From Raphanus sativus (Eukaryota; Streptophyta; Magnoliopsida; Brassicales; Brassicaceae), in contig NC_079516.1 in NCBI RefSeq assembly GCF_000801105.2, forward strand, positions 17,136,383 through 17,200,382: a stretch of DNA of 64,000 bases. Reading direction: 5' to 3'. Of the stretch, positions 22,676 to 34,802 are shown one piece after another. The first letter of the stretch is position 1. Every line of letters begins with the position of its first letter. The notes under the pieces were generated by a model. The model made no database searches, had not been told where the DNA came from, and saw only the letters and a list, made by a program, of their open reading frames with translations. Made by a program: the position numbers and the translations under genes.

Positions 22676-23567
22676 ACACAATGAAATTGAAAAATTAGAT
22701 GGGGGCATGTGTCCCTGTACGGCTCTTACTACGTCCGCCACTAGGAATAATCAAAGTGGAATTCAAAGATATGATGCTTCCAACCAGCAGAGATTATCGA
22801 TTAGCCTATTTTCCATAAACACCGTTGAAGTACTTATAGGGTTCTACGTGATTTTGTCGATATCTTTTTTTTTTCTGAAAAGATTTTTTGTCGATATCTT
22901 TCCTTTTCTAAGCTTCATTTTATAGTTTATACACCATTTTGGGCATTGGACTTTGATGACATTTGTAAATTTACTTTTGGTAAAAAAATTCAAATACTAA
23001 AATAGCTCATCGTTTTGAGTTTTCAAAAACATCGTTGGTATAAAAGACACAAGTATGCAATTTCTTAGACTCATAGGTTCAAAGTTCAAATACAGAAGCT
23101 GTAATTAAAAATATGCGTTTGAGGAATATATAATATCTTTTGAATTTTATAAAATCTTTATTTTTTATTTCTAATGAAGTTTCTTTTTAATATCTTCAAA
23201 AAAAAATATTTAACTATCCGCAACTATAAATACTAGAAAAAGTCAGTTTTTCATTTTTTGCTAAGTTTGAAATGTTACAAAATAATGGACAAGCAGTGTT
23301 TCTTGTTGTTATTGTCAAACACCAACAATTATCATCATCAACAAAACTAATCAAGCCGATTCCCAGTTTTCAAATAATCAAAGAACCAAAGTGTTAATAA
23401 GCATTGAGTTTTTACATATTGGTAAGCCAAGAAAAAAATAACATTTGTACCAACCAAAATTCGGTATAAGTATATATATATAGCAGTTTACAAACAAACA
23501 AAAAAAAAGCTAAGCAAGGAAATACATAATTAAAAACATTTGTTCATTGTCAAAACCTTTTAACGAG
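22676..23567. other. Intergenic region, no gene recognised
   Basis: AT-rich, between the LINE insertion and the 3' end of the kinase gene. A fragment GTCGATATCTTT is repeated at 22855 and 22892. Nothing else is supported. Confidence 0.4.
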
Positions 23568-24154
23568 TCAGGTTTGGTAGCTCGTTGCTCTTTTTCTCTT
23601 TTCATTTCTTAAACCCTTAGCCCATCTCTTAGCATCAGCAAGATCTCTTTGTCTCTCTAAATCTTCATCCTCTTCACTAACAGTTGACCCTTCAATTTTC
23701 TTCCCTTTATCTACTCCTCGCTTATATTGAATGTTCTTGCCTTTATGTTTCCTCACTATGTCCCCAACTATGACCTCTAGAGCCTTGACTACTTCTCTTA
23801 TTGTTGGCCTAGCTTTTGCGTTTTCTCTTAGACACATATAGGCTAACTGAACGGCTCTTCTCGCAGCTTCTTCCAAGTACGGATGACCTTGTATTAATAA
23901 CTTTGGATCTGTAATCTGCCTTATGTTTAGGTTCCTATAATATGGCAGTGCCTGTCAAGGACCAGCAAAGAGTCATCATAAGATCATTTGGCTGTGTATG
24001 AAAGAAGCAACATCGATAAACGTTCTTGATCAAAACCGGCACCGGTCCTAAAATTTTAAGGACCATAGACAATAACTTTCATAAAAAGCTTTTCTAAAAA
24101 AAAGTTGTAGGCTAGCTATGTTTACATATATAGACCTTTTTCAAAAAAAAAGAA

Positions 24155-24222
<68 letters not shown>

Positions 24223-25681
24223 AATCTTAAAATTTTGAGAATTTAAAATTAATGTTTCACATGGCTATGCCCACAACCGGTCCTAGTCATAACCATATCT
24301 TTCTTCGGAGTTTAGGGTTAGTCAATATATTTTCTTAGGTAAAATCATAGTTAGAGCATTACCCATTGCACAAGTAAACGTTGTGCACCCATGGTTGAGT
24401 CCCCAAAAGGTTTGCGTCCAGTGATAAGCTCCAACAGCACAACTCCAAAGCTATAAATATCAGACTTCATCGTCAGTTTCCCAGTAGCCGCGTACTCGGG
24501 TGCACAATACCCAAGAGTTCCCATAACTCTAGTAGTGACATGAGACATGCCTTCCCCGGGACCAAGCTTTGCAAGCCCAAAGTCAGAGAGCTTCGGTTCA
24601 AACTCATGGTCTAGCAATATGTTTGCAGTTTTCATATCTCTATAGATCACTTGTGCTTCATCGTGAAGATACGCTAACCCTTTAGCTGTTCCTAAAGCTA
24701 TCTTCATCCTTGTGCTCAAATCTAAAGCCTCTTGCACAGATTTGAAATCTGAAAAACAAAAAAACTGTATTAAATATTTGACAGTTTTATAAGTTAATCA
24801 AAATGAAGTATAGTTTTGTTTTTTACTGTGGATTTGATCTTCAACAGATCCAAGAGGCATATATTCATAGACGATGCTTCTTTGATCTCCTTGACAGCAA
24901 TAACCACACAGTTTCACGAGGTTTTTGTTGCGAAAAATCGAGAGCATTAGGACTTCCGCAAGGAACTCTTTGGTTCCTTGTTTACCACTCGGATCAAGCA
25001 TCTTAATAGCCACATCCTTTAACTTTATACCAACAACACAGCCACACACAAAAAGATTATCCGCTCATTAGAAACATCGTATAGTTTTTTTCACAACAAC
25101 AAGAGCAGTTTCAAGAGATTGTTTTTAATTTGATTGATCCAAAGACTACATATTTTTACAGTTACCTGTCCGTTAATCTCTAACTTCCCTTTGTATACAT
25201 CGCCGAATCCACCTTGTCCTATCCTAGAATCCAGGCTGAAGTTGTTTGTTGCGGTGGCGAGTTGTAGGTATTTGAAATTTTCGATTGCCCGATTTGGAGG
25301 TAGCAGTGCTTCAGGATCTGATGAGACCATTGCTGGATTGGCTACACACGCACATGATAAGAGTATGTATCACATGTTACATTAGGAACAAGTGAATTAA
25401 AGACACTTTGATAAAACCAAATAAACAATGTTTTGACCTAGAAACACAACTCTGGTTCGATGTTTATAATATCATTCAGATGTGAGTTTGTGACGTAAGA
25501 CTGTAACTAGGTTTGTGAATAACAACGAATGAAAAAGGAACATAGGAAGTGAGATGTAACCAGAAGACGATGATGGTTGGTCACATATGGGTTCCTGAAC
25601 AGAAACGGGTTTCATCTTCGGTTTCTGAACCACCTTATTAGTACGTTTTGGTCTCAGTCCGAAACACAAGCAAAAAGCCAT
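23568..25681 (-). CDS. Receptor-like cytoplasmic kinase, RLCK-VII (CDG1-like)
   Basis: Five GT-AG exons (25561-25681, 25166-25341, 24827-25016, 24363-24748, 23568-23951) stay in phase and give 418 residues. The N-terminus [12 protein letters not shown] has Cys4 and Cys6, likely S-acylation sites for membrane anchoring, as in CDG1 (CLCF also present there). Kinase landmarks are IGQGGFGDV at 81-89, VAIKML with Lys104, IYRDMK (Asp200), DFG at 218-220, [11 protein letters not shown], and an RPTIREVV C-lobe. A basic/acidic tail ends ATSYQT. The exon 3 acceptor was chosen to give NGQDVAIKM, the family length. [12 protein letters not shown] lacks two residues usual in EAQPPVIYRD. Position next to the At3g26935-like gene suggests the CDG1 locus (At3g26940), but the sequence is divergent enough that another PBL member is possible. 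Confidence 0.85.
24157..24220. repeat. (AT)n microsatellite in kinase intron 4
   Basis: About 64 bp of pure AT repeat inside the intron between 23952 and 24362. It should be length-variable between accessions. Confidence 0.92.
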
Positions 25682-26235
25682 GTTCGCTCTAAAATTCGCT
25701 GTTTCTGATTATTTTCTGTTTAGTGGTGTCACTCAGGTCACAGCTACACACACAAACGGGTATGAACTGAAGATTCGGATACAATGACCAAGAGGAGAAA
25801 TCTAAGAGAAACGTTGTTGAGCCGTGAAGAAAGATTTGTAGGATAAGGTAGATTATATAATGGATTAGAAGAGAGTGTTTTCGAAAACTTGAGGCTTAGC
25901 GAAGAGGATTAGAGATAACGAGATTGAAGTTTGAATCGGTTTTTCGTTGCAAAGGATAGACACGTAATCAACAAGAGAGCATGGTTGCACCAAAATGGTA
26001 TACGTTTACACCAATTGCTTCTTTCCTATACATAGAAGGTATATGATTTGTTTTGAGGAAATAAATCGTATATTAGATACCTTTCTGTGGGTAATATATC
26101 CTACGGTATTAAATTTTGTTAGGAAGTTTGACATCATCATCATTCATTTCTTTAGAGTGATTCATTGTGATATCTATTGGATTAGCTATAAGATTATTTT
26201 GTTTTAAAATATAAATTATAGTAACTTGTTCAAAT
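25682..26235. other. Kinase-gene promoter and spacer
   Basis: On the minus strand a TATATAA lies near 25853-25860, about 170 bp before the kinase ATG. An open stretch at 25995-26207 has no recognisable family and is AT-driven. Confidence 0.4.
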
Positions 26236-26935
26236 GCATCGGTTCCGGTTGCGGATCCGGGGGTTTGCATGCAAAGCAGATGGTTGCGGTTTCAAGCGTT
26301 TTGTATGACTAGTATAACATTTAAAAATTGTTGCGTTTACGAAATATTTGTGACTAGTTGATTATGAGATATTGCAGCGGTATAACAATAAATTATCAAT
26401 ATAAACATATTATAACATATAAAAATATAAAAAACATACTATTGTGATAAAATGTAATCATTATTCATATAGTATGATTAATAATAATATATGTTTATTT
26501 ATTTATTATTTTTAATTAGTTGAAAGTTATAATTTTATTTTTTGAAGATTTATATTAAAACTCTTACAAGAATATTTTGTTTCATTTTATATATGTGTAT
26601 ATATTTATATACATTTTTAAAAAATTCCAATGACTAGCTAATTAAAAGTTTTTATAAAAAAAATTATTATATTGTTTGTGAACTTAAACTAATATATAAA
26701 CTGTGTATACATTTTTATTTATAATATTTACATTTTCAACTTTTTATTTTAAAATATTTTTTAAAAATAATTGTATATCTTTTTATCCACCTGTAATCGT
26801 CCGCAACCACAAACGCTAACTGGAACCAGCTTTTGATTTTAAGTGGTTCAGAGCGGTTTGAAATGATTTGTAACCGCTACCAGCCGCAAACTCTGTTTTT
26901 TCGTTTGCGGCTGGTAGCGGGAAGACCAGTTAGGC
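26236..26935. repeat. Decayed hAT-like repeat with GGTTGCGG words
   Basis: The left end has CGGTTCCGGTTGCGGATCC. The right end has inverted-sense words such as GCGGCTGGTAGCGG and CCGCAACCACAAACG, with an AT-rich core. This layout resembles the TTCGG-based hAT-type elements in this window. No target duplication was found and the ends are approximate. Confidence 0.35.
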
Positions 26936-27228
26936 CCTAAATGTTAATCTCAAGCTTTTTTTCCACCAGCCGGGTGTTGTAGGCAAAATAAACATACGTA
27001 TCCCCAATATATTAACTGAGAAACATTTAAAAATTGTAACTTTAAGTTTGTATTAATTAAAAATGAGTCTTACTTAGGTGTCATTTAGTTAGAATGTCAA
27101 TTGATCTTACGTGGCAACATAACTAACAATTTAATAATGTGTAAGTCCAAAATCAAAGAAACTTGTATTAACTCAAACATAAAAGTATATGATAAGAAGT
27201 ATATATTAATAAACTAAACTAGGTTGGG

Positions 27229-27302
27229 ATCCGCGCACATGCGCGGAGTGAATATATATATGTAAATTTTGTATTATAAATTTTTGAAAAATGATTTCAT
27301 GT
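27229..27302 (-). mobile_element. Helitron 3' terminus (minus strand)
   Basis: CTAG at 27229-27232 is followed by CCGCGCACATGCGCGG (27241-27256), which on the minus strand is a GC hairpin ending in CTAG|T. The 5' end was not found; the body to the right is interrupted by a hAT-like element and then by another Helitron. Confidence 0.6.
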
Positions 27303-28021
27303 TAAGGGATGGGTACTTAAATTATTTTATCGGTTCAGTTTGGTTAATTCGGTTCTAGAATTTTTCTAACTGAAATAAACCATAATCAGTTTGGTTAATT
27401 CGGCTTGATTTGTGTGTCGGTTCAATTCAATCAGGTTCCTCTAGTTTAGTTTTTTACGAAAAATAATGTTTTTAAACATAAACGAACGATCATAAAATCA
27501 TCATGTTGCTGACTATGCAAAAAATTATGTAAAGTAAATTAAATATGAAACTGAAATATAAACATTAAAAGAAGTTTATAAGAACACAATCAAATCAAAG
27601 TTAATTAAAATAAATAGAAAATTAAGAAAAACATCGTGAATAATACCTCTTAAAGATAGACTATGTAAGTTAAATCAAATATAAAACTAAAACAAAAACC
27701 TTAAAAAACCACAAAAAGTTTATAAGAACACATCAAACTAAAATTAACTAAAATAAATAGAAAATTAAAAAAACCAACACCTTTAACAGTGATTTTAGTC
27801 TTATGATTTTAGTATATTGTATATTGATAGTATATTTAATTCAAATAATAACAAAAATACATTGATTTATATTTAACTCGGTATGATTTGGATTGGTTTC
27901 GATTCGATTGGTTTGGATTGGAAAAATCTTAAACCAAACTATTTGATAATAGACTTTGGTTTGGTTTAGATCGGTTTTAGTTTGGTTGGTTCGGTTTGTT
28001 TTTCTTTTTTGCCCACCCGTA
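27303..28021. mobile_element. hAT-like element with GGTTCGG/GGTTTGG words, about 719 bp
   Basis: The left end is TAAGGGATGGGTAC and the right end TTGCCCACCCGTA, imperfect inverted repeats of the GGGTGGGCA type. Subterminal blocks repeat TTTGGTTAATTCGG and TTGGTTGGTTCGG. No convincing 8 bp duplication remains. Old copy. Confidence 0.5.
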
Positions 28022-28101
28022 TGTGTTGTATCGTTATATGCTTGATTGCAATGTTATGAATATGATTCTGAAATATAAGTTTAAAGATACTCATATCTTT
28101 A

Positions 28102-30841
28102 TCCCCTTCTTATTATTTGAGGAGACCATTTATAAATAAACCTTTTAATCATGTGTGATTAACAAGTTTGCCATTACTTACTTGGCATCACCACAATCCA
28201 CCTCACAACCTTTTTTCAAAAACCCTTTCTTGCCTAGACTTATTACAGTCATGCCATTGCCTAAAACATATAGTATATCCTTCATTTTATGCATCTATGT
28301 ACCATTATGTCTTTACAATTAATTGTGGAGAAAATCGTATTAATTGTGTGACTGTTTCGGAAATCTATAAATGGAATATTCATAAAGGCAACATTGATTA
28401 TTTGACTTAATCACAAGTCTATATTATTGTTTTCATAGTACATCATAAAAAGTTGATTCGAGCATGGTCATGTTAATTGGTCACGATTTTGTGATGTATC
28501 TTAACATAATGTTTTGGTCATGTTAATTGGTTACGTGTGTTGATATGAACGATAATATCAAATCCGGTAGGGTTTTTATAACGTTATACAAAATTAGTAG
28601 AATACTATGACATCAATAGTCACAATTGATAGGGTTTTGACTATATATAAACGATTCATATTTTTTCTGATATTAAATTTCTTTATGATTCTTAATTATA
28701 CATGCCATTTTTAAGGACTGAAAAATATAAACGATTCATAATTATGTTATATTATAAAACTTTAGTACATGAAATTTATTTTGATGAATATTTTTTGTAT
28801 TTTATGGAATATGTGACATTTATTTTGGGATAGACAATATACATTATTTTATATTGTAATATCAAAATATCGTATATAAAACATTTTGAGCAATCTTGAA
28901 AATTGTAAAATACATTCAAAAAAGAATTCTATATTAAATTTATTGCAATCCTAAAATTTTGTAAAAATACATTTTGATTACAAAATTATCATAAATGGTG
29001 ACAAACATTAAACTTGGAAATTTCTATAATTTTTTCTGATTAATTTTAAGGCGAATATCATTTTTAATATTGACTTCCTTAATTTCTGCCATATGCATAT
29101 AATACTTTCTATAATTATCTAAAAATCTACGATTATAATCCTATACGAAATTAATAGGTTAGTCTGATATATATAGTCACAACTGATAGAGTTTTGACTA
29201 TATATACAATTCATATGTTTATAATATTAAATTTCTTTATGATTCATAAATGATACATGATATTTTTAGGGAGTAGAAAATATAAAAGATTCATAATTAT
29301 GTTCTTCTACAAAACTTTAGTAGGTGACATTTATTTTAAATATTTTTATATTTTATGGGATACATGACATTTATTTTTGGGACTGAACAATACAAAATGT
29401 TCTATATTGTAAAATAAATATCGTATATAAAAATTATGAGCAATCTTGAAAATTTGTAAAATCCATTCAAAAAAAAAATCCATATTAATTTTCTTGCAAT
29501 CCCTTAAATTTTGCAACAATACTTTTGATTACAAAATTATCATAAATGGTGAAAGATATTAAATTTGAAAATTTATATAATTATTTCCGATTAAATTTAG
29601 AGAACTAACCATTTTTAATGTGAACTTCCTTAATTTTCGCCATTTGTGTATAATAATTTCTATAATTATCTTGAAATCTACAATTATAATCCTATACGAA
29701 ATTAATAGGATAGTCTTATATATAGTCAAAATTGATAGGGGTTATGATTCATATTTTATAATATTTAATTTCTTTAGATTCATAAATAATACATGCCATT
29801 TTTAGGGACTCGAAAATATGATTATAAAACTTTGGTATATGACTTTTATTTTTATTAATATTTTTATGGGAAATGATAACAAAGTGGGGGTTAATATAAA
29901 CTGTTTTATATTGTAAAATCAAAATGTCGTAAATAAAAATTTATGAGCAATCTTGAAACATTATAAAATACATTCAAAAAGGAATTCTCTATTAAATTTC
30001 TTGCAGTCTATTAATTTTTGCAACAAAAAAAATTATTAGAAATTTTTTATAAATGGTGACATACATTAAATTTGGAAATTCATATAATTATTTCCGATTA
30101 AAATTAAGGAGAACGTCATTTTTAATGTGGATTTCTTTAATTTTCGCCCTATACATATAATACTTTATATAATTGTCTGGAAATCTAAGAACAATTAGGG
30201 ATTTGCAACATTACTTTGTGGCAACATCTAGATATATCAGGTGATGAGAAAAGAGATCGAATCCAACAATCAAACTGTAGCCCCTGGTCTCGTGTTTCCC
30301 CGAAACTTTTTGGTAAAAACACTTTTTATAAATAAAAGATAAATTAGAAGAGGCTCATATGTATTTTGAATTATAATGAATATTAAGGTTCGATAAAGGG
30401 TCTATTTTAAAATTTTGAGTCTTAATAAGTCCACTAAATTTGAAAATTCATATTAGTTTCTTCTTTTTTCTATTGTTTTCCAACTTAATATTATTTACTT
30501 CAATATATTTATTTTCTTTTACAATTTTTATGTACTTCAAAACCATTATAATTTTAATGAAATATAACGATTTAACTTCAATAATAAGACAATTACTGTT
30601 TATCAACCATAATAAGGTTATCTTTATCCGGATACTTCGGTAAGCTTTTTTGTTATTTGAAAAATTCAGTAAATATCTCATTCCAAATTAGTTTTTCTTA
30701 CATTAATCTGGATATCAATGTTACTTATGCTAATCTATTCTATGTATAATATGTCATTTTTCGTGTTTTCAATATCTATAGATTAAATTTGTAATTTCTT
30801 TTAATCCTTTCATCCCGCGCAGGGCGCGGGTAATCACCTAG
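28102..30841 (+). mobile_element. Helitron family A, 2.7 kb
   Basis: It starts A|TCCCCTTCTTATTATTTGAG at 28102 and ends with hairpin CCCGCGCAGGGCGCGGG (30814-30830) and ATCAC-CTAG|T at 30838-30841. The 5' end is shared with the element at 57806 (TTATTTGAGGAG). Inside, an approximately 540 bp AT-rich unit recurs three times (starting near 28600, 29160 and 29700; shared words GATAGGGTTTTGACTATATA and TTATGAGCAATCTTGAAA). No replicase coding was seen. Confidence 0.75.
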
Positions 30842-31022
30842 TTGCACCTTATAAGGAATCAGTTAATAATTCATCTTGGCTCAGTTCGAGCCCGTCTTCC
30901 CAAAACCTAATGATCCTCGGATGTGACTGACTGTTGAACTTCATCGTCATCGTTTCAGTTCTGCGCAATTTCACCTCCTCTGCTCATATATTTCATATAT
31001 TTTTGTATGATTCGTTAGGCAA

Positions 31023-32130
31023 ATGCAGTGCTGGGTGAAATTGTACCAGGAAGTGAAGGAGCTGAGGGAAATCACTGATGATGATCGGTAGCTATACTGG
31101 TTTAGGAAGAAGCTGTCAAAACAGAACAAGCACGCCAAAGAGCTTGAGGAATCTCTGGGACTTTTGAGCGAGAAGCTGTGTAAAACTAACTGCAGAAGGT
31201 TACCGTGTTAGTGTGTGACAGAGAGGGAAGATGCAGCATGCGCAGAACAAATAAGAGGTCTCGAAAAATACACAATATGTATTAAACTGTCTATTGATAA
31301 ACTTTCTTAATTTTGACAAAAAACCGTTAGTGGTTTGATGATGGATCACATGACAGGTTTTACAAAGCCATACATGAGAAAAGAAACGCAAAGGAAGATA
31401 ATTTCTAGATGTTAACTAAATTCTATCTGATTTAATTATTCTTCAGGGCTTAGGAGTTCTCTAGCTTCATAGAGTTTCAAGAGAAAGAGATGAAAACGTT
31501 TATGGAGAAGAGGGAGGGGGAGAGGTAGAAGAAGATATAATTCGAGGACATGCTTGAGCTAGAGAGGGAATTTGATGTCATTGGAGCTGTTCATGAACAA
31601 GAACGACCTTCACGATGCAGATGATGCACACTTGCTTTCATGTTGTGCTTTTGGTATCGAATCTAAGGAGATTTGAGGAAGACTATCATCCTCAATTTTA
31701 GTAGGTAATAATCTAAGAGACTTGAGTTGAGACTATTATTTTCCATTTCAGTAAGACATCTAAGGAAGTATTTTGTGGCTAACAGCAAGTTTGAATGTTT
31801 TGTCATATATCCAAAACAGCAAATTCGGTATAGAAAGCTGGTTAACCAAAGGAAGAAGATGACCCGCAACTGCCATTGCTGAAACCTCTGCTAAAAGAAC
31901 ATGAGTTATTTGTTCACTGCAAGTACGTCTCAGTAGATTGAAAGAAGTCTCAGAATTTTTCGTTACAATAAAGTTGGCTTGCGTCTTTACGGATTATGTT
32001 GTTGGGTCTGGATCAGGCTTTCAGCTTCACACTGACCCATCTTTGTTGAAAACGCTTACTGCATCAGGAGTATTAGCAACATCTAAACTCAGCAAAGATA
32101 AGAGACCACGTAAAAAAGCTACTCATGTAA
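31023..32130 (+). pseudogene. Unrecognised coiled-coil gene remnant
   Basis: From 31024 a frame reads MQCWVKLYQEVKELREITDD, one in-frame TAG, then WFRKKLSKQNKHAKELEESL and SEKLCKTN before ending near 31209. Further pieces read FQEKEMKTFMEKREG and FEDMLELEREFD (31470-31580), and QLHTDPSLLKTLTASGVLAT (32025-32085). Heptad-like Leu/Glu/Lys content suggests a coiled-coil protein and the blocks resemble exons. I cannot name the family. Multiple stops indicate a pseudogene. Confidence 0.45.
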
Positions 32131-33514
32131 TACATTATTATTATTCTCAAATTTACTTTACCTCACATTGCCATTGTCTGTCCACAACAAGCATCTGAAA
32201 TGCACATTTTAGGGATATTTTGTGTTACATATGACCAAGTATTTTATCAACAGAAGAAAGTATCACACGAGTAATGGAGAGGCTTGGGGATTCACAAACA
32301 TCCCATGCTAAGTTAGCACTCATGATGTATATATAGTTAATTCTGTCTCAGACATTAGTATTTTTGCAGTTCATATGATCAACATTTTGATTTGGTGATA
32401 TAATTTAATTTTGGATGGTACAGGTTGCATCAGCCGATATAAAATTCTTGAGGGCAAGTTCTATGTAATGGATATTTGGAAAGAGACTAGAAAGTTTATT
32501 AAGGGACTCACAGTTTTCAACGAAATTCACAAAATTGATGTAAAAAAGAACTAATATCAAACGAAAATATATTATTTATAGGCTATACCTAATGGAAACG
32601 CACAAAAAAAACAAAAAAAAAACAATTATCAATCTTTACGAATTCTTTTCCCCAATGTGTATGATATTTTTATGTTTTTAATTTAGAATGATATTTTTAA
32701 ATAAGTATAACATATTCGTAAAATTTATGAAGATATTGATATATATGTTATAAAATTTAAGAAAACATCATAAATATATATTTAAAAATACATTCTTTAT
32801 TGTGTATTAAAAGAGATATTCATGAAAAAATATTTATGAATACCTTAATGAATTCGAAATATACGTATATTAAGTAAGATGCTCTTGAATATGTATAACA
32901 TATTCCTAAAGTTTTCAAAAGACTATCCTGAATTTGATATGTAAATTTAAAATCATCTTCGCAAGTTTTCAAATAATATACACATTTAAGAAAAAATAAA
33001 TATACATATAAATACATTCAAGAAGTGTATTTACACATTTGTGAAGACATTTATGAATCCACAATTTTTTTTACAAATTCATGTTGAGGAAGGTATTCCA
33101 GAAATGTTTCCTAATTATTTTTTTGTTGAATTTTTGGCTTTCAAAATTTTGAAAAATAAATAAAAATTTGACAATTCTTTTGTGATTTCTTTTGCTTTTA
33201 TTATTTTTCATTTTTAATATTATCGTTTTATATATTTTAAATAATTAATTTAAATTATACTTGACGTTATAGTTGTCATATTATCTTTTATTGAAACTTA
33301 TTTTGGTCAATTTAAATTTTTGAGACTACTTAAAGAAAACCTAAAAAAAACATTTAAGAGATTTTCTTACAATTAAATAAAAAGAAGAAACAAATTATAT
33401 CTTAAAAGTGGTTAAACTCTGATAAATCATATCAATATCATAAATATTTATTATTTATTATAAAATTATAACATGAAAATTTATGATTTAAACATGGTTA
33501 AAATATACTATCCG

Positions 33515-33539
33515 CGCGTAGCGCAGACAAAGAATCTAG
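33515..33539 (+). mobile_element. Helitron 3' terminus
   Basis: CCGCGCGTAGCGCAGAC followed by AAAGAAT-CTAG|T at 33536-33539 is a plus-strand Helitron end with a slightly decayed hairpin. The 5' end was not located. The preceding AT-rich 900 bp are presumably its body. Confidence 0.55.
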
Positions 33540-34098
33540 TTCATATAAAAGGAAACAAACTTGTATAGCATGTCAAAAAAAGAAATTTAATCATTGTAAC
33601 GTCTTATGATGAAGGTCAATTGGAATTTGATTTTGTCAATAAAATTTGGGTTCAAGCTTTACCAATTTAAATCGAGTTTTTGTAAATTTGATTTACTTTT
33701 TTTCTAATTCAACTTTTGTAATGCTTTTGAAATCATGTAACTTTCAAAAGCAATTCTAATAGAAAAGGTTCCATAGGTAATATATTTTGTTTTGTATCAT
33801 CGTGATTCGTAGATCAATTTTTTTTTGGTATTTGATCATAGCTAGGCAATATATCATCTTCATTTGATCTAATTGTTTTCTTTTTGTAGGTGTCTATTCC
33901 ATCTCATTCTCGTGAGACAACACTCGACCATAAGTGATTTTCTTCATTTCATCCAGACAATAAAATATTGGGTTAAACTTGACTATCTGAGTCTTTTAGC
34001 AAAAAAAAACTTTACTATCTGAATCAAAAATGAGTTTGATCTGTGTAAATGTTGATAATATATTTCTTGTAACTATCGTGAATCGTTTGCGACATGGG

Positions 34099-34794
34099 TA
34101 GGGGTGGGCATTTTATCCGATACCCGAACCCGTACCCGAACCCGACCGAAAAAACCCGAACCAAAACTGAACCGAAGTAGCAAAATACCCGAACGGGTAT
34201 TGAATTAGGAGAGATTGGATATCCGAACCCGAACGGATAATACCCGAACCCGAATGGATATCCGAAGATAACCGAACATATGTATACTTAGGTCTATATT
34301 CCTAGTTTACTTCTTTAATTTTATTCAAAATGTTTATTTTTATTATGCATATAGTTCAAAATTAGATAATTTACATATAATTGGAAAAAGGTGAATTTTT
34401 ACTCACTTAAAATGCATATCAAGATTTTTATTTCATGCATTAACAAAAATTATATCCAAAATTTAAAAATAATAATCAATTTATTATCTTTTATTTGTAA
34501 AATGTTATCTTCAAATTTATTAATCATTCAACTATTAAAAAATAAAAAATCAGTTAAGTGAAATTTATATCTTTTAAATACAAAAAAACTTGAGAAATGA
34601 AAAATTTAATTTTTTTTTCCAAAATATAAATATCTGAAAACCCGACCCAAAATACCCGAACCCGAACTAAAAATACTCGAACCCGATCCGAAGTAAAGAA
34701 ATACCCGAACGGGTATTACACTCCTATACTGAAATACCCGAAAATCCGAAATACCCGATCCGAACCCGAACGGGTACCCGAACGCCCACCCCTA
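34099..34794. mobile_element. hAT-type non-autonomous element, 696 bp, second copy
   Basis: Termini are TAGGGGTGGGCA and CGCCCACCCCTA. Flanks GACATGGG (34091-34098) and GACATGAA (34795-34802) are an 8 bp target duplication with two mismatches. Read in reverse it matches the 21678-22373 element from the first base through the TTCGGGTATTTCGG blocks. The worn TSD suggests an older insertion. Confidence 0.85.
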
Positions 34795-34802
34795 GACATG
34801 AA

